Assembly (NCBI GenBank): GCA_946413655.1
Contig: CAMKLO010000028.1
Span: 1 to 41,597, forward strand
DNA length: 41,597 bases
Source of the DNA: an uncultured Fibrobacter sp.
GTDB lineage: Bacteria > Fibrobacterota > Fibrobacteria > Fibrobacterales > Fibrobacteraceae
Reading direction: 5' to 3'
Shown one piece after another: positions 24,516 to 31,776 of the stretch (its first letter is position 1; each line of letters opens with the position of its first letter). A program made the position numbers and the translations under genes. Below the pieces are notes generated by a model that saw only the letters and a list, made by a program, of their open reading frames with translations, had not been told where the DNA came from and ran no database searches.

Positions 24516-24956
24516 TTAAATGAATCCGTCGCCTCCTCTTGATTCTTGTTTGTCAGGTCCGAGGTCGTAGTTTGACACCTTGGACGCCTGGTTCTTCGAC
24601 ATGACGCTTTTACGCCATTTCATTATGCCTTCGTCGATTCTCTGAATATACGAAAAAATTTTTACCTGCTTCGCAGGTAGGAGGTATTTGAAGTCTATAG
24701 CAAGGCGCAAATACGCTTTTAGAACTTCAAAGTCGCAAATGAACAGATCGATTTCTTCCTTTCGACGATCTGACAATTTGTAAGCCATTCCCGCATGAGC
24801 AAGCATAGAAGTAGCCTTGTCGTGAATTTTGTCTCCAAGAACAACACGATCTTTTTTTGGAAAGTCGTATATTACGCTATGAACTGCTTTTATAAGCTCA
24901 TAAGTATCGACGTAAAGCCCAGTATCTTCCCATCTTTTATAAGACCTTCCTTTCAT
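24516..24956 (-). CDS. avd: DGR accessory protein, Avd-like four-helix bundle
   Basis: A 146-residue basic helical protein. Avd proteins form barrel-shaped pentamers that bind the reverse transcriptase and the template RNA and are needed for cDNA synthesis (established for the Bordetella phage system). Seen: four predicted helices, the FPKKDRVVLGDKIHDKA segment that resembles the conserved helix-2 region of Avd and related four-helix-bundle proteins, LRLAIDFKYLL in the third helix, and a C-terminal QVKIFSYIQRIDEGIMKWRK helix. The start is the ATG at 24956, preceded by GGAGG six bases upstream; longer frames through the variable repeat are not coding. The C-terminal 20 residues are disordered and Gly/Asp-rich. 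Position between target gene and template is typical. Confidence 0.9.
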   Translation of the reverse strand: MKGRSYKRWEDTGLYVDTYELIKAVHSVIYDFPKKDRVVLGDKIHDKATSMLAHAGMAYKLSDRRKEEIDLFICDFEVLKAYLRLAIDFKYLLPAKQVKIFSYIQRIDEGIMKWRKSVMSKNQASKVSNYDLGPDKQESRGGDGFI

Positions 24957-24968
24957 GTTTACCTCCAA

Positions 24969-24992
24969 GTGGCGGCTACAAAGAGCCGCCAC
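24969..24992 (-). other. DGR target hairpin downstream of the variable repeat
   Basis: GTGGCGGCT and AGCCGCCAC form a perfect 9-bp GC-rich stem with a six-base loop, 11 bases after the target gene's stop codon. In the Bordetella phage DGR a hairpin or cruciform at this place is required for efficient retrohoming. There is no T-run after it on the minus strand, so it is not a terminator. It ends two bases before the Avd Shine-Dalgarno sequence and might also affect Avd translation. Confidence 0.85.
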
Positions 24993-25003
24993 AAAGTTAT
25001 AAA

Positions 25004-27616
25004 TTATAAGGTTAAGAGCGCAACCGCCGACACCCGGAAGGCGGAATAGAAGTTGGAGTTGTTGAAATAACCATTGGAACTGAAAAACCACGCGCCATTA
25101 TTGCTATTGCGAACCGCGAGCCAGCGCGAATCTGTCAATCTTACAATAGATCCTCCCATAGCAGCAAGAGTCTTGTTGACTATGTCATAGCCGTTATAGG
25201 ACGTATGCCCGGACAATCCTGCTTTCATTTTGCTGATCATCTCGAAGGTATCCTCGATGCCCATCATGCGCCAATCTCCTTCATGTAGCCCCGGAGAATC
25301 GAAGTTTATGGATGCTGCATATTTGGCCGCAGGGAAAGTGTCTTTGGTTGTACCGTTTATATCCAGATGTTGTCTTCCTGCTAACGCAGCAGTCCATTCT
25401 TTTGCCTTACCATAAGAAGTTTTCATTCCATAATCAAGGCAAGGCCATTTCATCATGACGCACTTTTTGATATACTCTTCAAAAGTCTTATAGGCAGCTC
25501 TTAACGAAGCACAGTGAGTATCTTCTTCAAATTGCGTTTTCGAGACAATCTCATTTGGTGTTTCTGGCGTTATATCGCTAGTTAGTACAGCCGTAGATCC
25601 TGGATTGTTACTGTATTGTTCAATCAGACGTTCTGCATTAGCACCGGCTCTTATCCCATGAGAACCGCCTCTTCTAGCATAACCGACGGACTGGTTTACC
25701 GCAGGCAAATTATTTGCCATATTCATGCTTGAGGTTGCTCCAGACGAAATAATACTTCCAGCCTGTCTATAATCAACCATATTGTCTGCAATTACGAGAC
25801 AAGCAAGTTCTCCCTGATTATTGTACCCATATTGGCAATGCCAGTTATAATTCCAACCGGCACCAGCTGCGGTTCCTCCAGGATGCTCCGTAAGCCATGT
25901 ATTCAAAGCTTCACAGAAATCGCTGATATTGTCTGCGGAGTAGGTAAACGTTCCAATCGTTACATTCGCGTTACTTGAGTTTTTTTGAACGAATACAATA
26001 TCATGAGAGTTGCCGTCAAGGACCATGCCCGTTATTTCCCATATCCAGGCAGACGCAAACTTTTTAGTTGTATCACAGCTGTAATAGTGGATTAACACGT
26101 CATCGCCATTTCGTTTGATGACTACGCCAACGGGCACCATGCCTGTTGGAATTGTAGTTCCGTTTAGCAGGTCGCCTCCCTTGTAATATACCTTGTTACC
26201 GGAACCGTCAATATAGAGCGCATCACCTATCTGCGGGTCATCAGTGACAATCGGCGTTCCCTTGGACGTGAACTTCGTATCCAGTAATTTAAGAGTCTTT
26301 GTAGTACCGTCATAAATGCAGTTGCCGAGGTACGGTATATTCATCTGCACGCGGCTTACCGCATGAGGATTGTCGTTGTCCAGCTTATGCTCGTCAATAC
26401 TCTGCGATGATCCTGTGCTTATGGCATCAAGACTTTCCTTGACAAGCTTTTCGCTGGGATAATGTGTATTGTCTGGCGTTTCCTGCCAGGATGTAACTTT
26501 ATTGGATACATTTTCCTTACCGGATTCAACAGCCGTGAGCCTGGAACTCAGTTCCTGGTCTGCCGCAGAACGTGTGCTAGCTTCGCTTTGCAGCGCTGCG
26601 GCACTTGCCGTATTGTCGGTAACGATGCTGACTCCTGTCACTTTGCCATCAACTAACGTCACTTTGACTTGAACGTTCGTGCCGTTGGTAGAGGTCTTTT
26701 CGGAATCCAGGGCTTGGATTGCAGCCGTAATTGCATCATTACGATTAGCGACTTCCGTGGCGATAGCCGTCGCTATATCGGACGGAACAGCTTTACTATT
26801 CAGCTGGCCCTGAATATTGCCCGTTGAACCGTCAAGATTATTGAGTTCCGAAGTTGAAACAAATGCTCCGTCAAGAATGTTTAATTCAGAGGCTGTCGCC
26901 GTTACGCCAAGGTCGTTAAGACTGGTATTATGAGGATTTCCAGTCTGCTGAGAATGGTCATACGCCGTTTTTCCACGATCGCCTCTATATGCAGTTGAGG
27001 ATGTTTCACCAAGCGCAAGCGACTGCGATATTTCGGTGTATTGAGAGCCACTCCAGCGATAGCAGCGGTTCGAGGGAAGGTCAATATAAATCTTGCCTGA
27101 TTCAGCCGCAATAAGGATGGTATGGTTTTCATCGCTGTAGAAATTGCCGTTGTAGAGGTAGCCTTCAAGCGTATCGTCAACAAACGACGGAAGCTGTGTT
27201 GCAGGGACCTTGCCATCACCGCCGAGCGTTGCAACCCCATTTGCCACCCCTTTCTGCGAAAGCGGGACGTAACCTTGTGTAAGTTCATCCTTGGTCGCAT
27301 AATGGTTCTTTATGATATTGCCGTCGCTATCCTTAGTCGCCTTCGTTGCGGTTTCGGCATTTCCTGAAATATCAACTGGGAGTGTTTCGCCATCCTTAAC
27401 ATGTTCGGCACGCACTGCGTCATCGTCGATATGCGTACTCTTGACTTTTTTCAAGCCAATAGACAGAACGATATTGACATTGCTGCCGAAGTCTGTAGCA
27501 ATTTCCCCAGAAACATCGCCCGAAAGAGCAAGCTGAATCTGCTGGGCAAGTTTCTTGGCAAGCAAATTGGCGGTATCGCCATTCACATCTTCTAGTCTGC
27601 TTACTTCAAATTCCAT
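25004..27616 (-). CDS. DGR target: tail fibre with C-terminal variable C-type-lectin-like domain
   Basis: An 870-residue phage fibre, probably the receptor-binding protein. The N-terminal 100 residues (LAKKLAQQIQLALSGDVSG) fit attachment to the baseplate or another fibre. Residues 120-470 have fibre repeats: GVATLGGDGKVPATQLPSFVDD, heptad-rich coiled-coil stretches, ELNILDG/ELNNLDG repeats and NPHAVSRVQM. Residues about 560-870 form a DGR-type lectin/formylglycine-enzyme fold with GDWRMMGIEDTFEM and the terminal SRWLAVRN...FRVSAVA core carrying the variable positions. The ATG is preceded by AAGGAGGA. It follows the smaller fibre gene by 11 bases and is the first gene of the DGR cassette. Confidence 0.93.
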   Translation of the reverse strand: MEFEVSRLEDVNGDTANLLAKKLAQQIQLALSGDVSGEIATDFGSNVNIVLSIGLKKVKSTHIDDDAVRAEHVKDGETLPVDISGNAETATKATKDSDGNIIKNHYATKDELTQGYVPLSQKGVANGVATLGGDGKVPATQLPSFVDDTLEGYLYNGNFYSDENHTILIAAESGKIYIDLPSNRCYRWSGSQYTEISQSLALGETSSTAYRGDRGKTAYDHSQQTGNPHNTSLNDLGVTATASELNILDGAFVSTSELNNLDGSTGNIQGQLNSKAVPSDIATAIATEVANRNDAITAAIQALDSEKTSTNGTNVQVKVTLVDGKVTGVSIVTDNTASAAALQSEASTRSAADQELSSRLTAVESGKENVSNKVTSWQETPDNTHYPSEKLVKESLDAISTGSSQSIDEHKLDNDNPHAVSRVQMNIPYLGNCIYDGTTKTLKLLDTKFTSKGTPIVTDDPQIGDALYIDGSGNKVYYKGGDLLNGTTIPTGMVPVGVVIKRNGDDVLIHYYSCDTTKKFASAWIWEITGMVLDGNSHDIVFVQKNSSNANVTIGTFTYSADNISDFCEALNTWLTEHPGGTAAGAGWNYNWHCQYGYNNQGELACLVIADNMVDYRQAGSIISSGATSSMNMANNLPAVNQSVGYARRGGSHGIRAGANAERLIEQYSNNPGSTAVLTSDITPETPNEIVSKTQFEEDTHCASLRAAYKTFEEYIKKCVMMKWPCLDYGMKTSYGKAKEWTAALAGRQHLDINGTTKDTFPAAKYAASINFDSPGLHEGDWRMMGIEDTFEMISKMKAGLSGHTSYNGYDIVNKTLAAMGGSIVRLTDSRWLAVRNSNNGAWFFSSNGYFNNSNFYSAFRVSAVALLTL
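25014..25130 (-). repeat. DGR variable repeat (VR) at the 3' end of the target gene
   Basis: Encodes residues about 829-868 of the target protein. It differs from the template at 16 sites, all of which are A in the template coding strand. Nine Asn codons of the template become Ser (four), Tyr (two), Gly, Phe or Leu, plus one silent change in a Gly codon. The 3' part GTGTCGGCGGTTGCG is identical in both repeats and GC-rich, as expected for the initiation-of-mutagenic-homing site. Confidence 0.96.
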
Positions 27617-27627
27617 TGGAATCCTCC

Positions 27628-28254
27628 TTAAATGTTTGGCCTGTAAAATTTGAGGGTTTGATAGTTCTGGTAACGCATCCCGACACCATAGTTGTTGACC
27701 TTGGCCTTTGCATCGGCCTTGGTCTCGTAAGTGTCGTCAATAGCGTCGATTTGCTCCTGGAGAGCTTCGTCAGCCTGCTCCCTTGCCGCTGTTTCGTTGG
27801 CAAGCGCGGCGGTGACAACCTTGTTCTGCACCGGATTTTGCGACACGGAGGACAAGTAGGCGTCAACCCGGAAGTTGTTCATCATGTATTCGACATACGC
27901 GATAAAGCGGCTGTAATCGGCAGGAGTAAGTTTCAGGACGGTCTTGAACCTGACTCCATCCCACATGACTACAGTGTTCGCTGTAACAGTCAACACAGGG
28001 TCACCCGCAAGAGTACCGGAATCTTTCGCCGTATAGATGTAGCCCGGTTTACGATCGTCTGCATTTATGGCGGCACAAGTCATTTCTCCACGGAAATCAA
28101 TCTCAAAACCAGCATCGATAGCCCTGTCGATTGATTTTGCGAGACCTTCGGCGACAATTTCGTTAGCAGCGTCCGAACCGCCAGGATGCTCGATATCCTG
28201 AAAGTCCTTGAAGTTCTGCAATAGGTCTTTTTTAAGCTGTTCGTATCTAGTCAT
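27628..28254 (-). CDS. Phage tail fibre-associated structural protein
   Basis: A 208-residue protein between Mu gp48-like and the variable fibre. The middle (GEMTCAAINADDRKPGYIYTAKDSGTLAG...NTVVMWDGVRFKTV) is a beta-rich module common in phage fibre proteins, apparently a tip or connector domain. Residues 140-190 are a heptad-type helix (AANETAAREQADEALQEQIDAID) that may trimerise. It may be the link between the baseplate and the large fibre, or a short fibre itself. The start overlaps the previous gene by eight bases. No function can be assigned beyond position and composition. Confidence 0.7.
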   Translation of the reverse strand: MTRYEQLKKDLLQNFKDFQDIEHPGGSDAANEIVAEGLAKSIDRAIDAGFEIDFRGEMTCAAINADDRKPGYIYTAKDSGTLAGDPVLTVTANTVVMWDGVRFKTVLKLTPADYSRFIAYVEYMMNNFRVDAYLSSVSQNPVQNKVVTAALANETAAREQADEALQEQIDAIDDTYETKADAKAKVNNYGVGMRYQNYQTLKFYRPNI

Positions 28255-28765
28255 TGAACTCCCACCTTATCTCGGTAAACGGGATTGTCTGATTTTCAAG
28301 TTCCTTCACAAGCGTGGCGCAGTCCTCTCTGTTCGCATCCACATGAATCGTCCAGATATACTGTTCTTCGAGGTCATAGACAGGTTCGCCAACTCTCGAA
28401 AGTCCCGCCCTGAAAAGTTTATGCGGTTTGTCGATGGTTACGGTGAAGCCCATCTGTTCCGCGATAAACCTGTAATGTTTAGCCGCAATGCCCCACTGCC
28501 TGTTTATAGCCACCAGTAGCGTTTGGAGACGTTCTTCCTCGGTTCCGGTTCCCGGGAGACTGTAGGCGTCTTCCCAACGTGCGAGAGTGCCTGCAAGTGT
28601 ACATGTACTTGCAAACGATTCCTTATGTGCGTCGTCAGCCGCCTCGACAAGTCTGTCGAGTTCCATGGATACTGCATAATCTTCCGCGTCCATAGGGAGC
28701 GGCTTCAGGAGCGAAAGCGCCCTGAAATGCCTGGATTCGAACGGATTGACGGTTTCTTCGCTCAT
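28247..28765 (-). CDS. Mu gp48-like baseplate protein (DUF2313/YmfQ)
   Basis: A 172-residue baseplate wedge component joining baseplate to fibres. Family features seen: the N-terminal RALSLLKPLPM, then LVEAADDAHKESFASTCTLAGTLARWEDAYSLPG, GTEEERLQTLLVAINRQWG, and the YRFIAEQMGFTVTID segment. It directly follows the gp47 gene (one base) and overlaps the fibre gene. Length and position match Mu gene 48. Confidence 0.88.
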   Translation of the reverse strand: MSEETVNPFESRHFRALSLLKPLPMDAEDYAVSMELDRLVEAADDAHKESFASTCTLAGTLARWEDAYSLPGTGTEEERLQTLLVAINRQWGIAAKHYRFIAEQMGFTVTIDKPHKLFRAGLSRVGEPVYDLEEQYIWTIHVDANREDCATLVKELENQTIPFTEIRWEFND

Positions 28766-28766
28766 G

Positions 28767-29972
28767 TTACTCCACGCTCAATGTTCCAAGGATGAATTTT
28801 TCGTCGGTACTAGCCACGACCGTCGCGGCGCTACTCCACGCGCCACCGTTCTTCCGGGTAGTAACGCTGTCAGGCAACGCCCCATGCTTAATGGCGAATA
28901 CGGTAATCTGAGCCGTTACAATCATGTCGCCCGCCTTGAGCTCGGCGAAATACTTCTGCACATCGGAACGGAAACCGGAATCATCGAACGAGCTGGAACT
29001 ATCCAAGTGAACCTTAACGTCCACGGCTGTTTCGCGTTGAACCGCCACAAAGATTTCCTTCGGAGCGACGGGCCCTTCTTCTTCGCAGTGGTCGCGTACC
29101 GTATCAATCATCTTCATCGATAGAGTGACGGGTGCAAGGAGAATCCCGACTGTTCCTTTGCCATAGGGGTTCTTGGTACATTTGGCGAAAGTAGCCTTTT
29201 CCTGCGTACCGTCATCGGTGTAAAACTCCACTCCATGACACTTGATATCGTGCAAGGATGGAGTCATCCAGTTTTCAAGTGCATCGATAGAAGTGAGAGC
29301 AATCTTCCAGTATCTGGCGGAAACGGCATCGAAAGAGTCCATTGCCCACCCGGAAGCGCCAAGAATCGACCGGAGAGCCCATGTCGTAGAATCTTCGGAA
29401 GAATACACCCTAAATTCGCCACCACGAATAGTCGTGAAGCCGATTCCCACACCCGAAATCTCTTTGTCTGTGCCGAAATCGACAATTACAGATTCCCCAA
29501 CGTTATAAGAACTTACCGAAAAGGCTATAGAGTCCTTGTTTTTCGGATCACAAAACGCATCGGCATCGATTGCAATCTGATCGGAAGAAACCATCGACGG
29601 AAGAAGCTCAACTACAGAGCCTGAGCTTACAGCTTCAAGAGCCCATCTTTCGTAGTCGGTAATCTTGCCACCGGAAGGAGGCCTGCGTAGATAAGAAAGT
29701 ACAAACGAAAGCAGTTCTGCACCAGTAAGTCCCTCGACATCCTTTCCGCGTTCCGTGGCGAACTTTTCGAGAGATTCCTTCGACATCGTGGAAGGGAAAA
29801 TTTGGTCCACAGTCCAGTCGAGCTGCTTGTAAACACCCCAAATGGCAGATGCCGCCACCGAAAAGCGGATATAAGTCTCTGTTCCCTGCGTAATAGTCCC
29901 GATCAGGGCAGGATTCATGTTCTCCGCATCGACAATCATGCGTTGGAGAATGGTATCAATACTAATGGCCAT
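28767..29972 (-). CDS. Mu gp47-like baseplate J protein with inserted discoidin-like domain
   Basis: The baseplate wedge arm of the contractile tail. The N-terminal 115 residues (TILQRMIVDAENMNP, GVYKQLDWTVDQIFPST, LRRPPSGGKITDYERWALEAV) and the C-terminal 130 (NPYGKGTVGILL, VRDHCEEEGPVAPKEIFV) are the standard J fold. Between residues about 118 and 265 there is an extra beta-sandwich with VIVDFGTDKEISGVGI, FRVYSSEDSTTWALR and SARYWKIALTS, which is the pattern of F5/8 type C (discoidin) carbohydrate-binding domains. I start at the ATG at 29972 because GGAGGT lies five bases before it; a frame from 29996 is longer by eight residues. It overlaps gp46 by 11 bases. Confidence 0.87.
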   Translation of the reverse strand: MAISIDTILQRMIVDAENMNPALIGTITQGTETYIRFSVAASAIWGVYKQLDWTVDQIFPSTMSKESLEKFATERGKDVEGLTGAELLSFVLSYLRRPPSGGKITDYERWALEAVSSGSVVELLPSMVSSDQIAIDADAFCDPKNKDSIAFSVSSYNVGESVIVDFGTDKEISGVGIGFTTIRGGEFRVYSSEDSTTWALRSILGASGWAMDSFDAVSARYWKIALTSIDALENWMTPSLHDIKCHGVEFYTDDGTQEKATFAKCTKNPYGKGTVGILLAPVTLSMKMIDTVRDHCEEEGPVAPKEIFVAVQRETAVDVKVHLDSSSSFDDSGFRSDVQKYFAELKAGDMIVTAQITVFAIKHGALPDSVTTRKNGGAWSSAATVVASTDEKFILGTLSVE

Positions 29973-30279
29973 CGGAGACCTCCACAAATCTTTCAAAGGT
30001 TACGGTTTCGCCCACATAAAGGATTGCTTCGACATGGAGAAGGAGCCGGTCGTCGCGCTGGTATGTGGCCGTCGCGGTCACGCTGCGCACGTGCTTGTAG
30101 TCAATAAGCCACTGCAACGCTTCGATAGCGAACTGTTCGGTCTTGCGGCGAGTCTTTTCGGATGCAGGAGCATTGCGAAGCTCGCGGAACCGGTGGCCAA
30201 ATTCCGGGCGTTTGAAAAAGCTGCCCTTGGCAACAGTAAGCGACATTTCAATTTCTTCTTTGACATTCTCAAAAGTCAT
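29962..30279 (-). CDS. Mu gp46-like baseplate protein (T4 gp25-type)
   Basis: A short protein of about 105 residues belonging to the GP46/gp25-like baseplate wedge group that starts sheath assembly. The segment LTVAKGSFFKRPEFGHRFRELRNAP is the family core, followed by a long helix (TRRKTEQFAIEALQWLID) and beta strands. I start at the ATG of MTFENVKEE (30279), two bases after the upstream stop; the longer frame overlaps gp45 with no support. Confidence 0.82.
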   Translation of the reverse strand: MTFENVKEEIEMSLTVAKGSFFKRPEFGHRFRELRNAPASEKTRRKTEQFAIEALQWLIDYKHVRSVTATATYQRDDRLLLHVEAILYVGETVTFERFVEVSDGH

Positions 30280-30280
30280 A

Positions 30281-30778
30281 CTATTCCACCGGAGGAGGAG
30301 GGTCAGGAACAATGGGCGGCGTTCCAGGAGAAGACGGGCCGACAGCGGTGCCGTGTACCTGGGGCTTGAGGATTGCACGCAAATTTCTAATGGATCCGAC
30401 TTCTGCAGGGTTGTCGGTATTATCCCAGATGTCCTTGCTCACGCGAAGGTCGCCATCGATATCCACACCTTTCGGAGCCTTAATTTCAATGGTTCCGTTC
30501 TTCTTGAAAATGATATACTGCTTGTCATCACGATATACGGCTGTTTCCCCTTCTTCTACGGCGGGGCGGTCCTTACCGTCGCTTGCCACGCCGACGATGA
30601 CGTTTCCGAACTCCAGGAAGAGAATGCGCGACCCGCTCGGCGGAATGGATATAAAGCCATACTGCTGCATCAGCTGACGACCTTCCACGTCGCGACCGTT
30701 CGCCTTAGCCGACACGCTGCGGAGCTTGCCTGCGATATCCTTGCAGCTCGAAATAATGCTCGTAAAGAATTTCATCAT
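30281..30778 (-). CDS. Mu gp45-like baseplate spike protein
   Basis: The central puncturing spike below the tail tube. Residues 40-100 hold the OB-fold part (QQYGFISIPPSGSRILFLEF). Residues about 95-130 are beta-helix-like strands (GTIEIKAPKGVDIDGDLRVSKDIWDN), and the C-terminus is Pro-rich (GTPPIVPDPPPPVE). Length 165 residues, slightly shorter than in Mu. The start overlaps the gpP-like stop by four bases. Confidence 0.82.
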   Translation of the reverse strand: MMKFFTSIISSCKDIAGKLRSVSAKANGRDVEGRQLMQQYGFISIPPSGSRILFLEFGNVIVGVASDGKDRPAVEEGETAVYRDDKQYIIFKKNGTIEIKAPKGVDIDGDLRVSKDIWDNTDNPAEVGSIRNLRAILKPQVHGTAVGPSSPGTPPIVPDPPPPVE

Positions 30779-31776
30779 AAAGCACCTCCCGGCTGGAGCT
30801 CAAGACGCGTGCGCTTACCGTTCAGCCTGTCAAGAGTGAATGTCACCGACTTGATGAGGTAAGAGTCTTTAGCCCCATTGTATTCATCTCGCACATCGAC
30901 AAAGCGATTGATTTCCCAATTGTTGGAGTTCTGAGAATGACCCTTGACTGTATATTCAAGGCGGATTGAACTGGCCTTTTCTACAGCCATCTGAAGTTCA
31001 GCGGTCTTCTTTGCAGGGCCCTCGTTTTCGTTCCAGTTCACGACAAGAGGCTTTGCAAACGGCATCTGGTCGTTCTTGACGGTCGCCATCACATACTTGA
31101 TGTCGTTGTCGTCCTGACTTTCGCCCATCACGCGGACTTCGCTATGGACGCCTTCGATAGTCTTTGTCACGGAACCCTCGATGTAGTCCATTTCGGATCC
31201 GTCGCCCTTGGCATGGATAGTAAACAGCGGTTTGCCTCGAACAAGCGGTTTGTCGAAACAGAACTTGCCGTCTGGAGTAGCCCAAAACAAGTATCCTTGC
31301 GAGTTGGCGGCACGCTTGATGACCTCGAAAACAGTATCTCCCGGGGACAGTTGAACGAATTTTCTGCTGACATTGGCCTTTTTCGCCCCGGAATAATACT
31401 CGAAATCCTTCTTTCCGATGAATGGGAGCCCACGCACCAGCTTTTCGGCAAGCGCGTCGAGCTTCGTAGGAAGCGTCGAAAACTTTGTTACGCAGGAATC
31501 GACCATAACGGACGCCACAGAACGACCTTCAAAGGAAAGCTTGGGGCCGCTTCTAGAGAGTTCCCGCTTGACGGTATCGATGATTCCCGCCATCACGACA
31601 TTTCTGTTAACGAATATGGTGCATGCGTCACCTGCTGAAATGTTATACTTGGAGTCCGCCTCGAATGAGAAGGAGCCTTCGGGCGCGAACAGGTCCTGCG
31701 TGATGCTGTAGTTCACGAACTTGTCCATCCGGGAGCCGTTCACGGCAACGATAACTTCATCCTTGTCATTTATCAT
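30775..31776 (-). CDS. Mu gpP-like baseplate hub protein
   Basis: The hub of the contractile tail (gpD/T4 gp27 type). Family marks are the N-terminal VNGSRMDKFVNYSITQDLFAP, then GDACTIFVNRNVVMAGIIDTVKRELS, LSFEGRSVASVMVDSC, and a C-terminal TPDGKFCFDKP domain. 333 residues, as usual. It overlaps gpN by 11 bases and gp45 by four. Confidence 0.87.
   Translation of the reverse strand: MINDKDEVIVAVNGSRMDKFVNYSITQDLFAPEGSFSFEADSKYNISAGDACTIFVNRNVVMAGIIDTVKRELSRSGPKLSFEGRSVASVMVDSCVTKFSTLPTKLDALAEKLVRGLPFIGKKDFEYYSGAKKANVSRKFVQLSPGDTVFEVIKRAANSQGYLFWATPDGKFCFDKPLVRGKPLFTIHAKGDGSEMDYIEGSVTKTIEGVHSEVRVMGESQDDNDIKYVMATVKNDQMPFAKPLVVNWNENEGPAKKTAELQMAVEKASSIRLEYTVKGHSQNSNNWEINRFVDVRDEYNGAKDSYLIKSVTFTLDRLNGKRTRLELQPGGAL

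Noticed and set aside
24969..24992. Intrinsic terminator between the target gene and avd
   Set aside because: The stem is GC-rich, but no T-run follows on the coding strand and the downstream genes have no promoter that I can see; a DGR target hairpin fits better.
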